This document shows, in pieces, positions 34,030 through 41,689 of a stretch of DNA of 64,000 bases. The stretch's first letter is position 1. Each line of letters starts with the position of its first letter. A program made the translations under genes and the position numbers. Source of the DNA: Paenarthrobacter aurescens (GTDB lineage Bacteria > Actinomycetota > Actinomycetes > Actinomycetales > Micrococcaceae); contig NZ_JAOEFX010000006.1 in assembly GCF_025421775.1 (NCBI RefSeq), forward strand, positions 283,621 to 347,620. The letters run 5' to 3'. Below the pieces are notes generated by a model. It had not been told where the DNA came from. It did no database searches and saw only the letters and a list, made by a program, of their open reading frames with translations.

Positions 34030-35244
34030 TTAGTTGCCGGATGTCGGATGGATCCTGAGGATTGGTTTTGGCTTGCCCTGGCTGTCGTAGAGCGATTCCC
34101 AGACTTTGTTGACCATGCCTTCCTGGGAGCCTTCATCAACTTTTCCGCCGTGCTCTTCGCGGTACTTCTTCCAGTAGTCGTGCATCTGCAGCAACTTTTT
34201 GCGGTTGGCAAGGTCCCTGGCGGTCGCGGTGACACCGTTCAGGTTCCCAATAACGTCCGGAAGTGCATCGATCAGAAGGTGCTGTTCTTCACCGACGGTG
34301 ACTTTCCCGGTGGCGGGCTCGACGGTGTGGCCGAGGCCGGACCACCACGTGGCTGTGGCTACGGGGTCCAGTCCTGGTTGGGTCAGTAGTTCCCGCAGCC
34401 GGGCGGTGCCACCATTACCGAGCCACACCTTCAGTTGCGCGGCACTCATGGTTCCGATGTCGTTCAAACCCACTTGGTTTGGGGTGGCGTATTGGATGAA
34501 GAGCCCGTTGAGCATGCTGTCTGCGATAGAGCCGCGGCCTGCTGTTTCGAATGTGGTGGCGACCTGCTCTATCCAATCGGCGTCTGCTGCGTTGGCGGCG
34601 AGCAGCCGCTCAAAACCAGCAATGAACGATTCAGTCTCGATGTTCACCCAGGAACAGGATGCTGTGAAGCTGCTCCAGGCGTTCCGGACTGCGACAAAGT
34701 GTGAGTTCAAGGTGTTCGTGGCAGTCCGGGACACTGAGGCGAAGCCGCGCAGTTTGCCCGGGTCAGCCGAGGTGGTTCCGGTTCCTGGTCCGCCGGCGAA
34801 CCGGGGCCGGTCCCGCGGAGAAAACACCGCTGAAATAGCCGGTGCAGGGACCGGTGTGCTCTCGGGCATCGGGTCCAGGACCATGGTGGCGACTGTCGCG
34901 GATGCTTTCGCGATGTTCCCGGAGAGCAGGTGCTGTTTGCGGATGTTGTCGCGTTGCTGCCAGGCTTCCATGTTCTTTTGCCGGGCTTTTTCTTGCTGGG
35001 CCCTGTGCTTGGCCTCGCCGACGTCCTCGGCCAGAGCCGCGAGGACACCTGCCAGCTTGCCGCGATCATCGGACCTGATGCCGCAGGCGTCCTTGAACAG
35101 GCGCCCGTAGCCGCCGTTGAAGTCCTGCACTGCCTGTTCCACGGCCCCATGCAGGAAGCCTCCCTCGGCACGCAGGAGTTCGTCGGCGGAGTTCGCGGCA
35201 GTGATCAGCGCGTCGGCTGCGCCGTCATCAAAAGCAATTCCCAT
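34030..35244 (-). CDS. N-terminal part of the frameshifted DUF1023-type hydrolase
   Basis: 404 residues from ATG 35244, preceded by GGGGG; a TTG at 35256 is less likely. Residues 1-110 are alpha-helical and charged (AADALITAANSADELLRAEG, KHRAQQEKARQKNMEAWQQR), like the N-termini of several actinobacterial secreted or WXG-type proteins. A Pro/Ala linker and a second helical region follow (about 160-390). The frame ends at 34030 with a non-conserved tail (ILRIHPTSGN) just where the hydrolase domain should begin in the other frame. Together the two parts would give a protein of about 670 residues. Whether the shift is a mutation, a sequencing error or programmed is open. Confidence 0.7.
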   Translation of the reverse strand: MGIAFDDGAADALITAANSADELLRAEGGFLHGAVEQAVQDFNGGYGRLFKDACGIRSDDRGKLAGVLAALAEDVGEAKHRAQQEKARQKNMEAWQQRDNIRKQHLLSGNIAKASATVATMVLDPMPESTPVPAPAISAVFSPRDRPRFAGGPGTGTTSADPGKLRGFASVSRTATNTLNSHFVAVRNAWSSFTASCSWVNIETESFIAGFERLLAANAADADWIEQVATTFETAGRGSIADSMLNGLFIQYATPNQVGLNDIGTMSAAQLKVWLGNGGTARLRELLTQPGLDPVATATWWSGLGHTVEPATGKVTVGEEQHLLIDALPDVIGNLNGVTATARDLANRKKLLQMHDYWKKYREEHGGKVDEGSQEGMVNKVWESLYDSQGKPKPILRIHPTSGN

Positions 35245-35339
35245 GCCTGCCCCCAAACCAGAACGATAAATCCAACGATTAGCATAACTGCTGTTTGGGG
35301 TTGGGAGTTCAATGCGGCGGACGACTTTAGGAGGGGTGC

Positions 35340-35468
35340 ATGCCAGAGGATGCCAAGGAGCCCCGGTTCCCGACGACGGAGCAGGTGGCCGAGGAACTCA
35401 ATGTGTCAGTGAACCGGGGCAGGGCGTTGCTCAAGGCGATCTGCGGGCGTCCAGGTCCGGGGCCGTAG
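35340..35468 (+). pseudogene. remnant of a small helix-turn-helix (AlpA/excisionase-like) gene
   Basis: ATG 35340 follows a perfect AGGAGG. The 42-residue product starts like actinobacterial DNA-binding proteins (EPRFPTTEQVAEELNVSV, then ALLKA), then runs into ICGRPGPGP and stops. In the other two frames the expected continuation can be seen in pieces (GDLRA, then VQVRGRR), so the gene appears broken by two small indels. It could alternatively be a genuine 42-residue peptide. Confidence 0.45.
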
Positions 35469-35560
35469 GAGCAGGCGCCGGAAGTCACCTTTTGGCTACA
35501 ACCTGCCTGTGCCGCGGGTCACAAGTTCCGTTAGGGCGCCAACTTCCATAGGCTTGCAGG

Positions 35561-35860
35561 GTGATCTTCAAAGCTGTGGGCGAGGGACGCCCGTACCCTG
35601 ACCATGGATACTCGGCGCCGCGGGACTGGGCTGCCTTGCCCCCGCGCCCTATCCGCCTCGATGAATTGGTAACCACCAAACGGACCCTGGATTTGGAGGC
35701 ATTGTTGGCTGAGGACTCGACCTTCTTTGGTGACCTGTTCCCGCACGTTGTCCAGTACCAGGGCGTCATGTACCTCGAAGACGGGCTCCATAGGGCCGTG
35801 CGCACGGCGCTCCACCAGAGGACGGCGATCCACGCACGCGTCCTGGTGATCGATGGCTAG
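35561..35860 (+). CDS. conserved small actinobacterial protein (often called VapB-like)
   Basis: 99 residues: MIFKAVGEGRPYPDHGYS, RPIRLDELVTTKRTLDLEALLAEDSTFFGDLFPH and YLEDGLHRAVRTALHQR. The sequence looks strongly constrained; close relatives occur across Actinobacteria and are sometimes labelled VapB-type antitoxin. I see no VapC-type PIN toxin nearby, and the LDEL...YLEDGLHR pattern is more like a small ParB/nucleotide-binding fold. It overlaps the start of the LytR_C gene by 8 bases, so the two are coupled. Confidence 0.75.
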   Translation: MIFKAVGEGRPYPDHGYSAPRDWAALPPRPIRLDELVTTKRTLDLEALLAEDSTFFGDLFPHVVQYQGVMYLEDGLHRAVRTALHQRTAIHARVLVIDG

Positions 35861-36566
35861 GCTGACGGGTCCGGAGGTGGACACGTCCCCAGCAAAAAAA
35901 CCTAAGCGTCCCAAGGATGTGACGAAGCTTCACGGCCACCACGTGGTCACCGGACCGGAGCTGCGGGCAACGTTTGCCGAGGATGCCGCTGCCCAGAAGA
36001 CCCGTTTCCGACGCCGGTTGTTCCACGGAATCGTTCTTGTGCTGCTGGTGGGCGTGATTGCTGCCGGCGCCGTTGGCGCCTGGGCAATCATGAACGGCGT
36101 GATCAAAGTCCCCACCGCGATCGCCAGCAAAGCTCCCACCAGTCTGTGCCCCACCACCACGTTCGACTACGTTCCGAACGAAACGGTAAATCTCAATGTC
36201 TTCAACGCTACGTCCCGTGGTGGGCTGGCTGGAACCGTCGCTGAGCAGTTCACGGCCCGCGGTTTCAAGGTGGCGTCCGTGGACAACAGCGACACCGCCT
36301 ACACGGGCGTGGGCGTTGTGGTTTCCGGAGTAAAGGGGCAAGCGGCCGCTTTCAATATCCAGCGCAACCTTGCCGGCACGGACTACTTCCAGGACAACCG
36401 CGAGGACGAATCCGTGGATGTCATCCTCACCTCGGGATATGAGGGCTTGGTGGAACCACAGTTGGTGGACCAGACCCCGGGAAAGCTGCTCTGCCCGCGG
36501 GAAGACCTGCGGATTGCGGACAACTCCAAGTGGCCGGTCGTACCCACGCTTCCCGCAGGGCAGTAG
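35853..36566 (+). CDS. LytR C-terminal-domain membrane protein
   Basis: 237 residues: cytoplasmic N-terminus of ~50 basic residues, one membrane helix (about 57-80), then an extracellular LytR_C domain (about 105-200) with VNLNVFNATSRGGLAGTVAEQFTARGF and VDVILTSGYEGL. Such domains accompany cell-wall glycopolymer attachment proteins, but the LCP catalytic domain is missing. Two Cys (in TSLCPTTT and LLCPRED) are positioned to pair outside the cell. It is translationally coupled to the small gene before it. Confidence 0.88.
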   Translation: MARLTGPEVDTSPAKKPKRPKDVTKLHGHHVVTGPELRATFAEDAAAQKTRFRRRLFHGIVLVLLVGVIAAGAVGAWAIMNGVIKVPTAIASKAPTSLCPTTTFDYVPNETVNLNVFNATSRGGLAGTVAEQFTARGFKVASVDNSDTAYTGVGVVVSGVKGQAAAFNIQRNLAGTDYFQDNREDESVDVILTSGYEGLVEPQLVDQTPGKLLCPREDLRIADNSKWPVVPTLPAGQ

Positions 36567-36567
36567 C

Positions 36568-37254
36568 CTAGCTGGCCAAGGCGTCGTGGGATGGTGAATC
36601 CAACCGGAGGGGCCTGCCCTTTTCGTCGAAGCGGGCACCCGCACCCAGTTGGATGAAGCGCACAGTTTGCGATGTGTGGGCCTCGACGTCGGTGGCCGGG
36701 GCCGCCGGGGGAGTCTCGCCGTCGGGCGTTCGGTTGCGTCGTGCGGCGCTGGCAGACAGCGTTCCGTGAATAAGTCGCGCCAACTGCGCGACGTCGATGT
36801 CCGGGAGGTATCCCTGTTGGACACCATCCTGCAGGATGTCCTGCAGCAGGATATTGAGGTCGCCCACGTGGTCCGCGAGCTTCGCGAAGGAACCGGGGGA
36901 GAGGACTGCGGCCATGGCAGGTCCCGGAGGCAGGTGGCGGCGGCTCAGGTCTTCCACTTGCGCGCGGACGTAGAGGGCCAGCCTGTCCACCGGGTTTTCC
37001 AGCGCCGCCAGTGAATCGCGGAGATCAACGATGAATCGTTCGGTCTCATCCAAGGCGTACGCGATGAGGAGTTGCTCCATGTCCGCGTAATAGTTGTAGA
37101 CGGCAGTGCGGCCAACGCCCGCGTGACGGGCGACGTCCGTCATGGTCAGGCCGGGGAGGCCGTGGGTGAAGAGGAGTTCACCGAAGGCAGTGAGAATCCT
37201 CCGTTGGGTCTCGGCGCGTTGGGCAGCATTCGTGGCGGCCGTGATCCTTGGCAT
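36568..37254 (-). CDS. TetR-family regulator
   Basis: 228 residues with an N-terminal TetR helix-turn-helix (AQRAETQRRILTAFGELL, then LTMTDVARHAGVGRTAVYNYY) and a helical effector domain. It ends 1 base from the convergent LytR_C gene. No divergent partner is adjacent (the LacI gene upstream runs in the same direction), so its target is not apparent. Confidence 0.9.
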   Translation of the reverse strand: MPRITAATNAAQRAETQRRILTAFGELLFTHGLPGLTMTDVARHAGVGRTAVYNYYADMEQLLIAYALDETERFIVDLRDSLAALENPVDRLALYVRAQVEDLSRRHLPPGPAMAAVLSPGSFAKLADHVGDLNILLQDILQDGVQQGYLPDIDVAQLARLIHGTLSASAARRNRTPDGETPPAAPATDVEAHTSQTVRFIQLGAGARFDEKGRPLRLDSPSHDALAS

Positions 37255-37298
37255 ATAGACACTTTACAGTGATCTGTCACTAAGAGCTGCGGGTTTTG

Positions 37299-38306
37299 TC
37301 AGGTGTCGCTGTTTCCTTCAGGAGCCCGGGCCGTGGTTTTGCGGATGACCAGGTGCGGTGTCCGGACCACGCTGCCCGGCGACTTTGCCCCATCAATCCG
37401 GTCCACGGCACGGCCGACGGCGGCGGCGGCAAGGAGCGGAGCGTCCTGGCTGACAGAGGATAACTGGACGTAACTCAGCTTGGCGAAGTTGCTGTCGTCG
37501 TAGCCGAGTACTGAAACATCGGCGGGAATGCTGATTCCCGCGGCCCTGAAGCTTTCCATGATTCCCAGGGCCGACCTGTCGTTGAAGGCGATAACAGCCG
37601 TTGGCAGATCGGCCTGAAGGATCTGCCCTGCCCCCATGCCGTCCTCCTCTCCTGGGCCGCCCGAAACAACCACGGGTTGCAGGCGGTGCCGGATCATTTC
37701 CGTGCGGTACGCCTCCCGGCGTTTGTCCGACGAGACTGCAGTGCCGCCGTCCACGTGGACGATCCGGCGATGACCCAGGCTAACCAGATGGTCAACGGCC
37801 AGTGCGATGCCGGCATGATCGTCACTGCTGACCGAATCCACAAGATCGCCCACGTCATCGCGCAGGAGGCTCACCACCGGCACCTGGCGGGCGTGCAATG
37901 CCAGGTCATCCACGCTGAGGGTGGGAGCGATGATGATCAACGCCTCGGCGCCGACGTCCAGCAAGGTCTCGATGGCGCGGGCCTCAGGTCGGCCTCCGGC
38001 CACTGCGCTCAGCGTTATCTCATAGCCCTTGGCGGACGCCTCCGCGTACGCGGCATCGACAATCTCCGCGTGAAACGGCTGTGAGCTGGAGAAGGCGAGG
38101 CCCAGGAGTTTGGTTCTGCTGCTCCGCAGCAGCCTCGCGCGGGAGTCTGCCCGGTAACCGAGATCGCTGGCCGCCTGCAGGACTCTTTGTCGGGTAGCTT
38201 CCGCCGCGCCGGGGGCGCCCCGCATCACGATGGAAACCAAGGCGCGCGAGACGCCAGCCGCTTCGGCTACGTCCATCAGGGTGGGGCGACGCTGCAGTTC
38301 TGACAT
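37299..38306 (-). CDS. LacI-family regulator of the adjacent oxidoreductase/isomerase pair
   Basis: 335 residues: LacI helix-turn-helix (PTLMDVAEAAGVSRALVSIVMRG) and hinge, then a periplasmic-binding-type sugar domain. It is divergent from the Gfo/Idh gene at 38414, and two copies of TAGAACGATCTA lie in the gap, the typical arrangement for autoregulation plus local control. Confidence 0.9.
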   Translation of the reverse strand: MSELQRRPTLMDVAEAAGVSRALVSIVMRGAPGAAEATRQRVLQAASDLGYRADSRARLLRSSRTKLLGLAFSSSQPFHAEIVDAAYAEASAKGYEITLSAVAGGRPEARAIETLLDVGAEALIIIAPTLSVDDLALHARQVPVVSLLRDDVGDLVDSVSSDDHAGIALAVDHLVSLGHRRIVHVDGGTAVSSDKRREAYRTEMIRHRLQPVVVSGGPGEEDGMGAGQILQADLPTAVIAFNDRSALGIMESFRAAGISIPADVSVLGYDDSNFAKLSYVQLSSVSQDAPLLAAAAVGRAVDRIDGAKSPGSVVRTPHLVIRKTTARAPEGNSDT

Positions 38307-38331
38307 ATTTCCTCCAGTTGCAACCAGTGTA

Positions 38332-38390
38332 TAGAACGATCTAGACGAGGCGTGAATCCCGTGTCAGTATGGTTCAACTAGAACGATCTA
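38332..38390. promoter_or_regulatory. two LacI-type operators (TAGAACGATCTA)
   Basis: Identical 12-base near-palindromes with a central CG at 38332-38343 and 38379-38390, 47 bases apart, between the divergent LacI and Gfo/Idh genes. The second copy is extended to CTAGAACGATCTAG. Both the symmetry and the central CG fit LacI-family sites. Confidence 0.75.
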
Positions 38391-38413
38391 GAAGATACTC
38401 ATCAGGAGCTCTC

Positions 38414-39535
38414 ATGGTTTACCTTCAGCATCCGGTCAGTGAAGACCGGCCCGTTCGTCTTGGTCTGATCGGAGCGGGGTGGATTGGAAGTTTTCACGCC
38501 GAATCCATTGCCCGGCGCATCCCCAATGCCCGACTCGAGGCAATCGCTGACCCGGCCCTTCCCGCGGTCCAGGTACTGGCTGACCGGCTGGGTGTCCGCA
38601 AGATCAGCACTGACCCGGAGGATGTGCTGGCTGATCCGGAAGTGGATGCTGTCCTGATCTCCGCGCCGGCCCGCTTTCATTCCGGGCTGATAGCTGCGGC
38701 AGCGCGTGCTGGAAAGCATGTCTTCTGCGAAAAGCCGGGCGGCCGTACTGTGGAAGAACTTGATGAGGCGCTGGAAGCAGCGGAGGCCGCGGGTGTGACG
38801 GTCCACTTCGGTTTCAACCGCCGCTACGCAGAAGACTTTGCTGCCGCCCGCCGACTCATTGATGACGGCGCTGTGGGAACCCCGCAATTGTTGCGGTCCT
38901 TGACCCGCGACCCGGGACACAAGGACGGGATTGCCAATCCGGAGCGGATTGCACCGGGCACCATTTTCCTTGAGACCCTCATCCACGACTTTGATACCTT
39001 GAACTGGCTGAACCCCGGCGCTGTCCCTGTTCGCGTCCATGCAGTGGCTGACGCGCTGGTAGCTCCCGAGGCGAAAGGGGGCGGCCTGTTGGATACCGCT
39101 GTGGTCACGGTGACTTACAGCAACGGGGCCATTGCCGTGGCCGAGGCCAACTTCAATGCACTGTACGGCTATGACGTGCGGGGAGAGGTCTTTGGCTCTG
39201 CTGGAATGGTGACCGCCGGAGGCCCGCAGGCCAGCTCGGCCACGAGCTACACCGCTGCCGGTATCAGTTCGGCCACCGTCCGCCTGAACGTGGACCTCTT
39301 CCACGATGCGTACACGGCTGAACTGGCGCACTTTGTGGCTTCGGTCAAGGCTGATCGTGACGGTACCCAGGCTCCCGCGGGCCTGGCTGCTGGCGGAACC
39401 GACGCGCGGAACGCCTTGGCCGTTGCCCTGGCCGCCACCCGTTCGGCCCACACCGGGCTTCCGGTTGATGTGGCATCCATTGCCGCACTGCGTCCGGCGG
39501 AACCCGCGCTGCTCACTGTGGGGGATAAAGCATGA
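38414..39535 (+). CDS. Gfo/Idh/MocA-family oxidoreductase
   Basis: 373 residues from ATG 38414 (MVYLQHPVSEDR), set by a CAGGAG site. The Rossmann NAD(P) motif is LGLIGAGWIGSFHAE, followed by the family EKPGGRTVEEL (Lys of the EKP motif) and HDFDTLNWLNPG, where Asp and His form the active site. The sequence is closest in style to inositol 2-dehydrogenase-like enzymes, so a polyol or sugar is the likely substrate. The stop overlaps the start of the next gene (ATGA). Confidence 0.88.
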   Translation: MVYLQHPVSEDRPVRLGLIGAGWIGSFHAESIARRIPNARLEAIADPALPAVQVLADRLGVRKISTDPEDVLADPEVDAVLISAPARFHSGLIAAAARAGKHVFCEKPGGRTVEELDEALEAAEAAGVTVHFGFNRRYAEDFAAARRLIDDGAVGTPQLLRSLTRDPGHKDGIANPERIAPGTIFLETLIHDFDTLNWLNPGAVPVRVHAVADALVAPEAKGGGLLDTAVVTVTYSNGAIAVAEANFNALYGYDVRGEVFGSAGMVTAGGPQASSATSYTAAGISSATVRLNVDLFHDAYTAELAHFVASVKADRDGTQAPAGLAAGGTDARNALAVALAATRSAHTGLPVDVASIAALRPAEPALLTVGDKA

Positions 39536-40323
39536 CCTTCCGCCTGGCCGTATGCGCTGAGATGCTCTACGAAGACCTGCCCTTGACGGAGCGGGTGGAG
39601 AAGATCCACGGACAAGGCTTTGAGGTGGAGTTGTGGGACACCCGGGGCCGGGACATCGCGGCCCTGGCAGCAACTGGAGCCCGGTTCTCGTCGATGAGCG
39701 GCTATTTTGGCGGCAGCCTCACTGATCCCGGCAGTGCCGATGAGGTGCTGGCTTCCGCGGAGAAGTTGATTCCGGTGGCGCTTGAACTTGGTGTCGAGCG
39801 GATGGTGGTCCACCCGGCGGAGCTCGGGGAGGGTGGCCGGGCTGTCCGACCGGTTCACCGTTCTACCGGTGAGATGTGGCTGACCGGCCGAAGCACCCTC
39901 GAACGCTTGGGGGCGCTGGGCGAGAAGCACGGAGTGACCTTCGCGCTGGAGAATCTGAACACCATCCTGGACCACCCCGGAATCCCCCTGGCGCGGGCCA
40001 AAGACACCTTGGCGCTGGTCTCGGCGGTTGACCACCCCAACGTCAGGATGATGCTGGACCTGTACCACGCTCAAATCGGCGAGGGTAACTTGATCGAACT
40101 TGTCCAGGCCGCATTGCCTTGGGTAGGAGAAATACAAGTGGCCGACGTCCCTGGCCGCTGCGAACCCGGCACCGGGGAAATCAACTACCGGGGCGTCGCG
40201 GCCGCTCTCCGGAACGCCGGATACACGGGGGTGGTCGGCCTTGAGGCCAAGGCCGCTGGGGGAGGCGGCCTGGTATCAGGCGATGCCGCGCTGGCTGCTT
40301 TCCGCGCGGCCTTTGAAAGCTAG
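39532..40323 (+). CDS. TIM-barrel isomerase, hydroxypyruvate-isomerase-like
   Basis: 263 residues of the xylose-isomerase-like TIM-barrel fold. Metal-binding pattern: Glu in FALENLN, Asp in MMLDLYHAQIG, a His/Asp after VGEIQVADVPGR, and Glu near the end in GVVGLEAKA. The N-terminus RLAVCAEMLYEDLPLTERV and GEINYRGV resemble hydroxypyruvate isomerase Hyi. It is coupled to the oxidoreductase, so both should act on one sugar or sugar acid. The exact substrate is unknown. Confidence 0.85.
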   Translation: MTFRLAVCAEMLYEDLPLTERVEKIHGQGFEVELWDTRGRDIAALAATGARFSSMSGYFGGSLTDPGSADEVLASAEKLIPVALELGVERMVVHPAELGEGGRAVRPVHRSTGEMWLTGRSTLERLGALGEKHGVTFALENLNTILDHPGIPLARAKDTLALVSAVDHPNVRMMLDLYHAQIGEGNLIELVQAALPWVGEIQVADVPGRCEPGTGEINYRGVAAALRNAGYTGVVGLEAKAAGGGGLVSGDAALAAFRAAFES

Positions 40324-40481
40324 CTAAGAGCTGCCGGACCGCGTGTCCGGGATGGCGCCGTAGGCTCCCGCGTTGGCCGTTGCCTGCGCGGGGGCGCTGC
40401 GTCCAAGAGCAAAAAACTCGCGTAGCATCAAGGAAAACCGGTCACTCGCAGCGCCGGTCAACACTGTAGCTAGGGGGCGTA

Positions 40482-41483
40482 TTGCGCGCAACGGTCAAGG
40501 ACGTGGCGCGACGTGCAGGGGTTTCGCCCAAAACGGTGTCGAACGTGATGAACGGAGTCGTGCCTGTCAGTGGTCCTACGCGGCTCAGGGTTGAGCAGGC
40601 CATGGCGGAGCTCGACTACGTCCCCAATCTGTCCGCCCGCGGCCTGAGGAACGGGCGCTCCGGCGTGATTGGGCTGGCGCTGCCGGATTTAGGAACTCCC
40701 TTTTCGGCGGAGATCGCCCACAACATCGTTGAGGTTGCCCATGAACAAGGGTGGAGCGTCCAGATCGAGGAAACGGGCCTTGATCCACAGCGTGAACACG
40801 AACTGATGACCCGTGCCCGTTCCAACCTCATCGACGGACTGATCCTCAACCCGGTGGTGCTGAGGGAGAGCGCCGTGCAGGTGGGCGTCGCCCTGCCTCC
40901 CGTGGTCCTGCTGGGTGAAGTCACGCAGCAGTTGGCCGACCGCGTATTTGTGGACAGCTTCGCAGCCGCGCGGGACATGACCCTCGCCCTGGCCAGGCCC
41001 GGACGCCGGCGTATCGCTGCCCTGGGGGTGAACCGGGGGAGGCAGTCCGCCACGGCCATTCAGAGAACCGGTGGATATCAGGCCGCACTCCAGCAGTTGG
41101 GGATTCCGCTGGATGAGTCCTTGCTGATTTCCTGTGACACCTGGACCCCTGCTTCAGCTGCCGAATCACTGATGGAATACCTGGACGGACACCCACTGCC
41201 GGAGGCCCTCTTCTGCTTCACTGACTCCATGGCCATCGGCGCCTTGAATACTCTCTGGAAAAGGGGTCTGCGGGTCCCCGACGACATTGCGGTGGCCGGC
41301 TTCGACGACGTAGTGGATGGGCGTTACGCGGTTCCGTCCTTGACCACGGTGTCCTTCGACAAACGGGCCATTGCCACCGAAGCCTTGCGTCTGCTGACCG
41401 AGCGCATGTCCGACAGGTCCCACGGGCAGCGTCTGGTTGAAATCGACTACAGGATTGTGGAGCGGGATAGCAGCAGGGGCTGA
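40482..41483 (+). CDS. LacI-family regulator of the arabinoside locus
   Basis: 333 residues from TTG 40482, set by AGGGGG with good spacing and by the family N-terminus (RATVKDVARRAGVSPKTVSNVMNG). The DNA-binding domain is followed by a sugar-binding domain (GRRRIAALG, ALFCFTDSMAIGAL, VAGFDDVVDGRYAVPSLTTV). It lies just upstream of the ABC importer and GH51 gene, so it probably senses arabinose or an arabino-oligosaccharide. Confidence 0.9.
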   Translation: MRATVKDVARRAGVSPKTVSNVMNGVVPVSGPTRLRVEQAMAELDYVPNLSARGLRNGRSGVIGLALPDLGTPFSAEIAHNIVEVAHEQGWSVQIEETGLDPQREHELMTRARSNLIDGLILNPVVLRESAVQVGVALPPVVLLGEVTQQLADRVFVDSFAAARDMTLALARPGRRRIAALGVNRGRQSATAIQRTGGYQAALQQLGIPLDESLLISCDTWTPASAAESLMEYLDGHPLPEALFCFTDSMAIGALNTLWKRGLRVPDDIAVAGFDDVVDGRYAVPSLTTVSFDKRAIATEALRLLTERMSDRSHGQRLVEIDYRIVERDSSRG

Positions 41484-41522
41484 ACCGGCAGCAGTCGAGG
41501 CGGAAACGATAGCTGTCCCCTA

Positions 41523-41542
41523 AATTGTGCGCGCTAACAATT
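41523..41542. promoter_or_regulatory. candidate LacI/AraQ-type operator
   Basis: AATTGTGCGCGCTAACAATT has 6-base perfect arms. Its core TGTGCGCGCTAACA differs at two positions from the TGTTAGCGCTAACA consensus known for actinobacterial arabinose LacI regulators. It is upstream of the importer gene. Confidence 0.6.
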
Positions 41543-41558
41543 TTGTCTTGCCCTCACT

Positions 41559-41574
41559 ATTACATCGATGTAAT
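41559..41574. promoter_or_regulatory. 16-base perfect palindrome (second operator)
   Basis: ATTACATCGATGTAAT is fully symmetric with the central CG typical of LacI-family sites. It lies 17 bases downstream of the first operator and about 115 bases before the importer gene. Confidence 0.6.
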
Positions 41575-41689
41575 GTGAGACCTGCGTCACCCCCGGGGCC
41601 ACCAACTACCCGAGAGCGGGACGCGCCGGAGCCGGATTTTGCGCAGTAAAGCAGTGACCTTTCAGCGGACCCATCCAAAGGAGTGACGG

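Noticed and set aside
38402..39673. 423-codon open frame antisense to the Gfo/Idh gene
   Set aside because: The sense strand encodes a well-marked oxidoreductase with operators and a ribosome site; the antisense product has no recognisable features.
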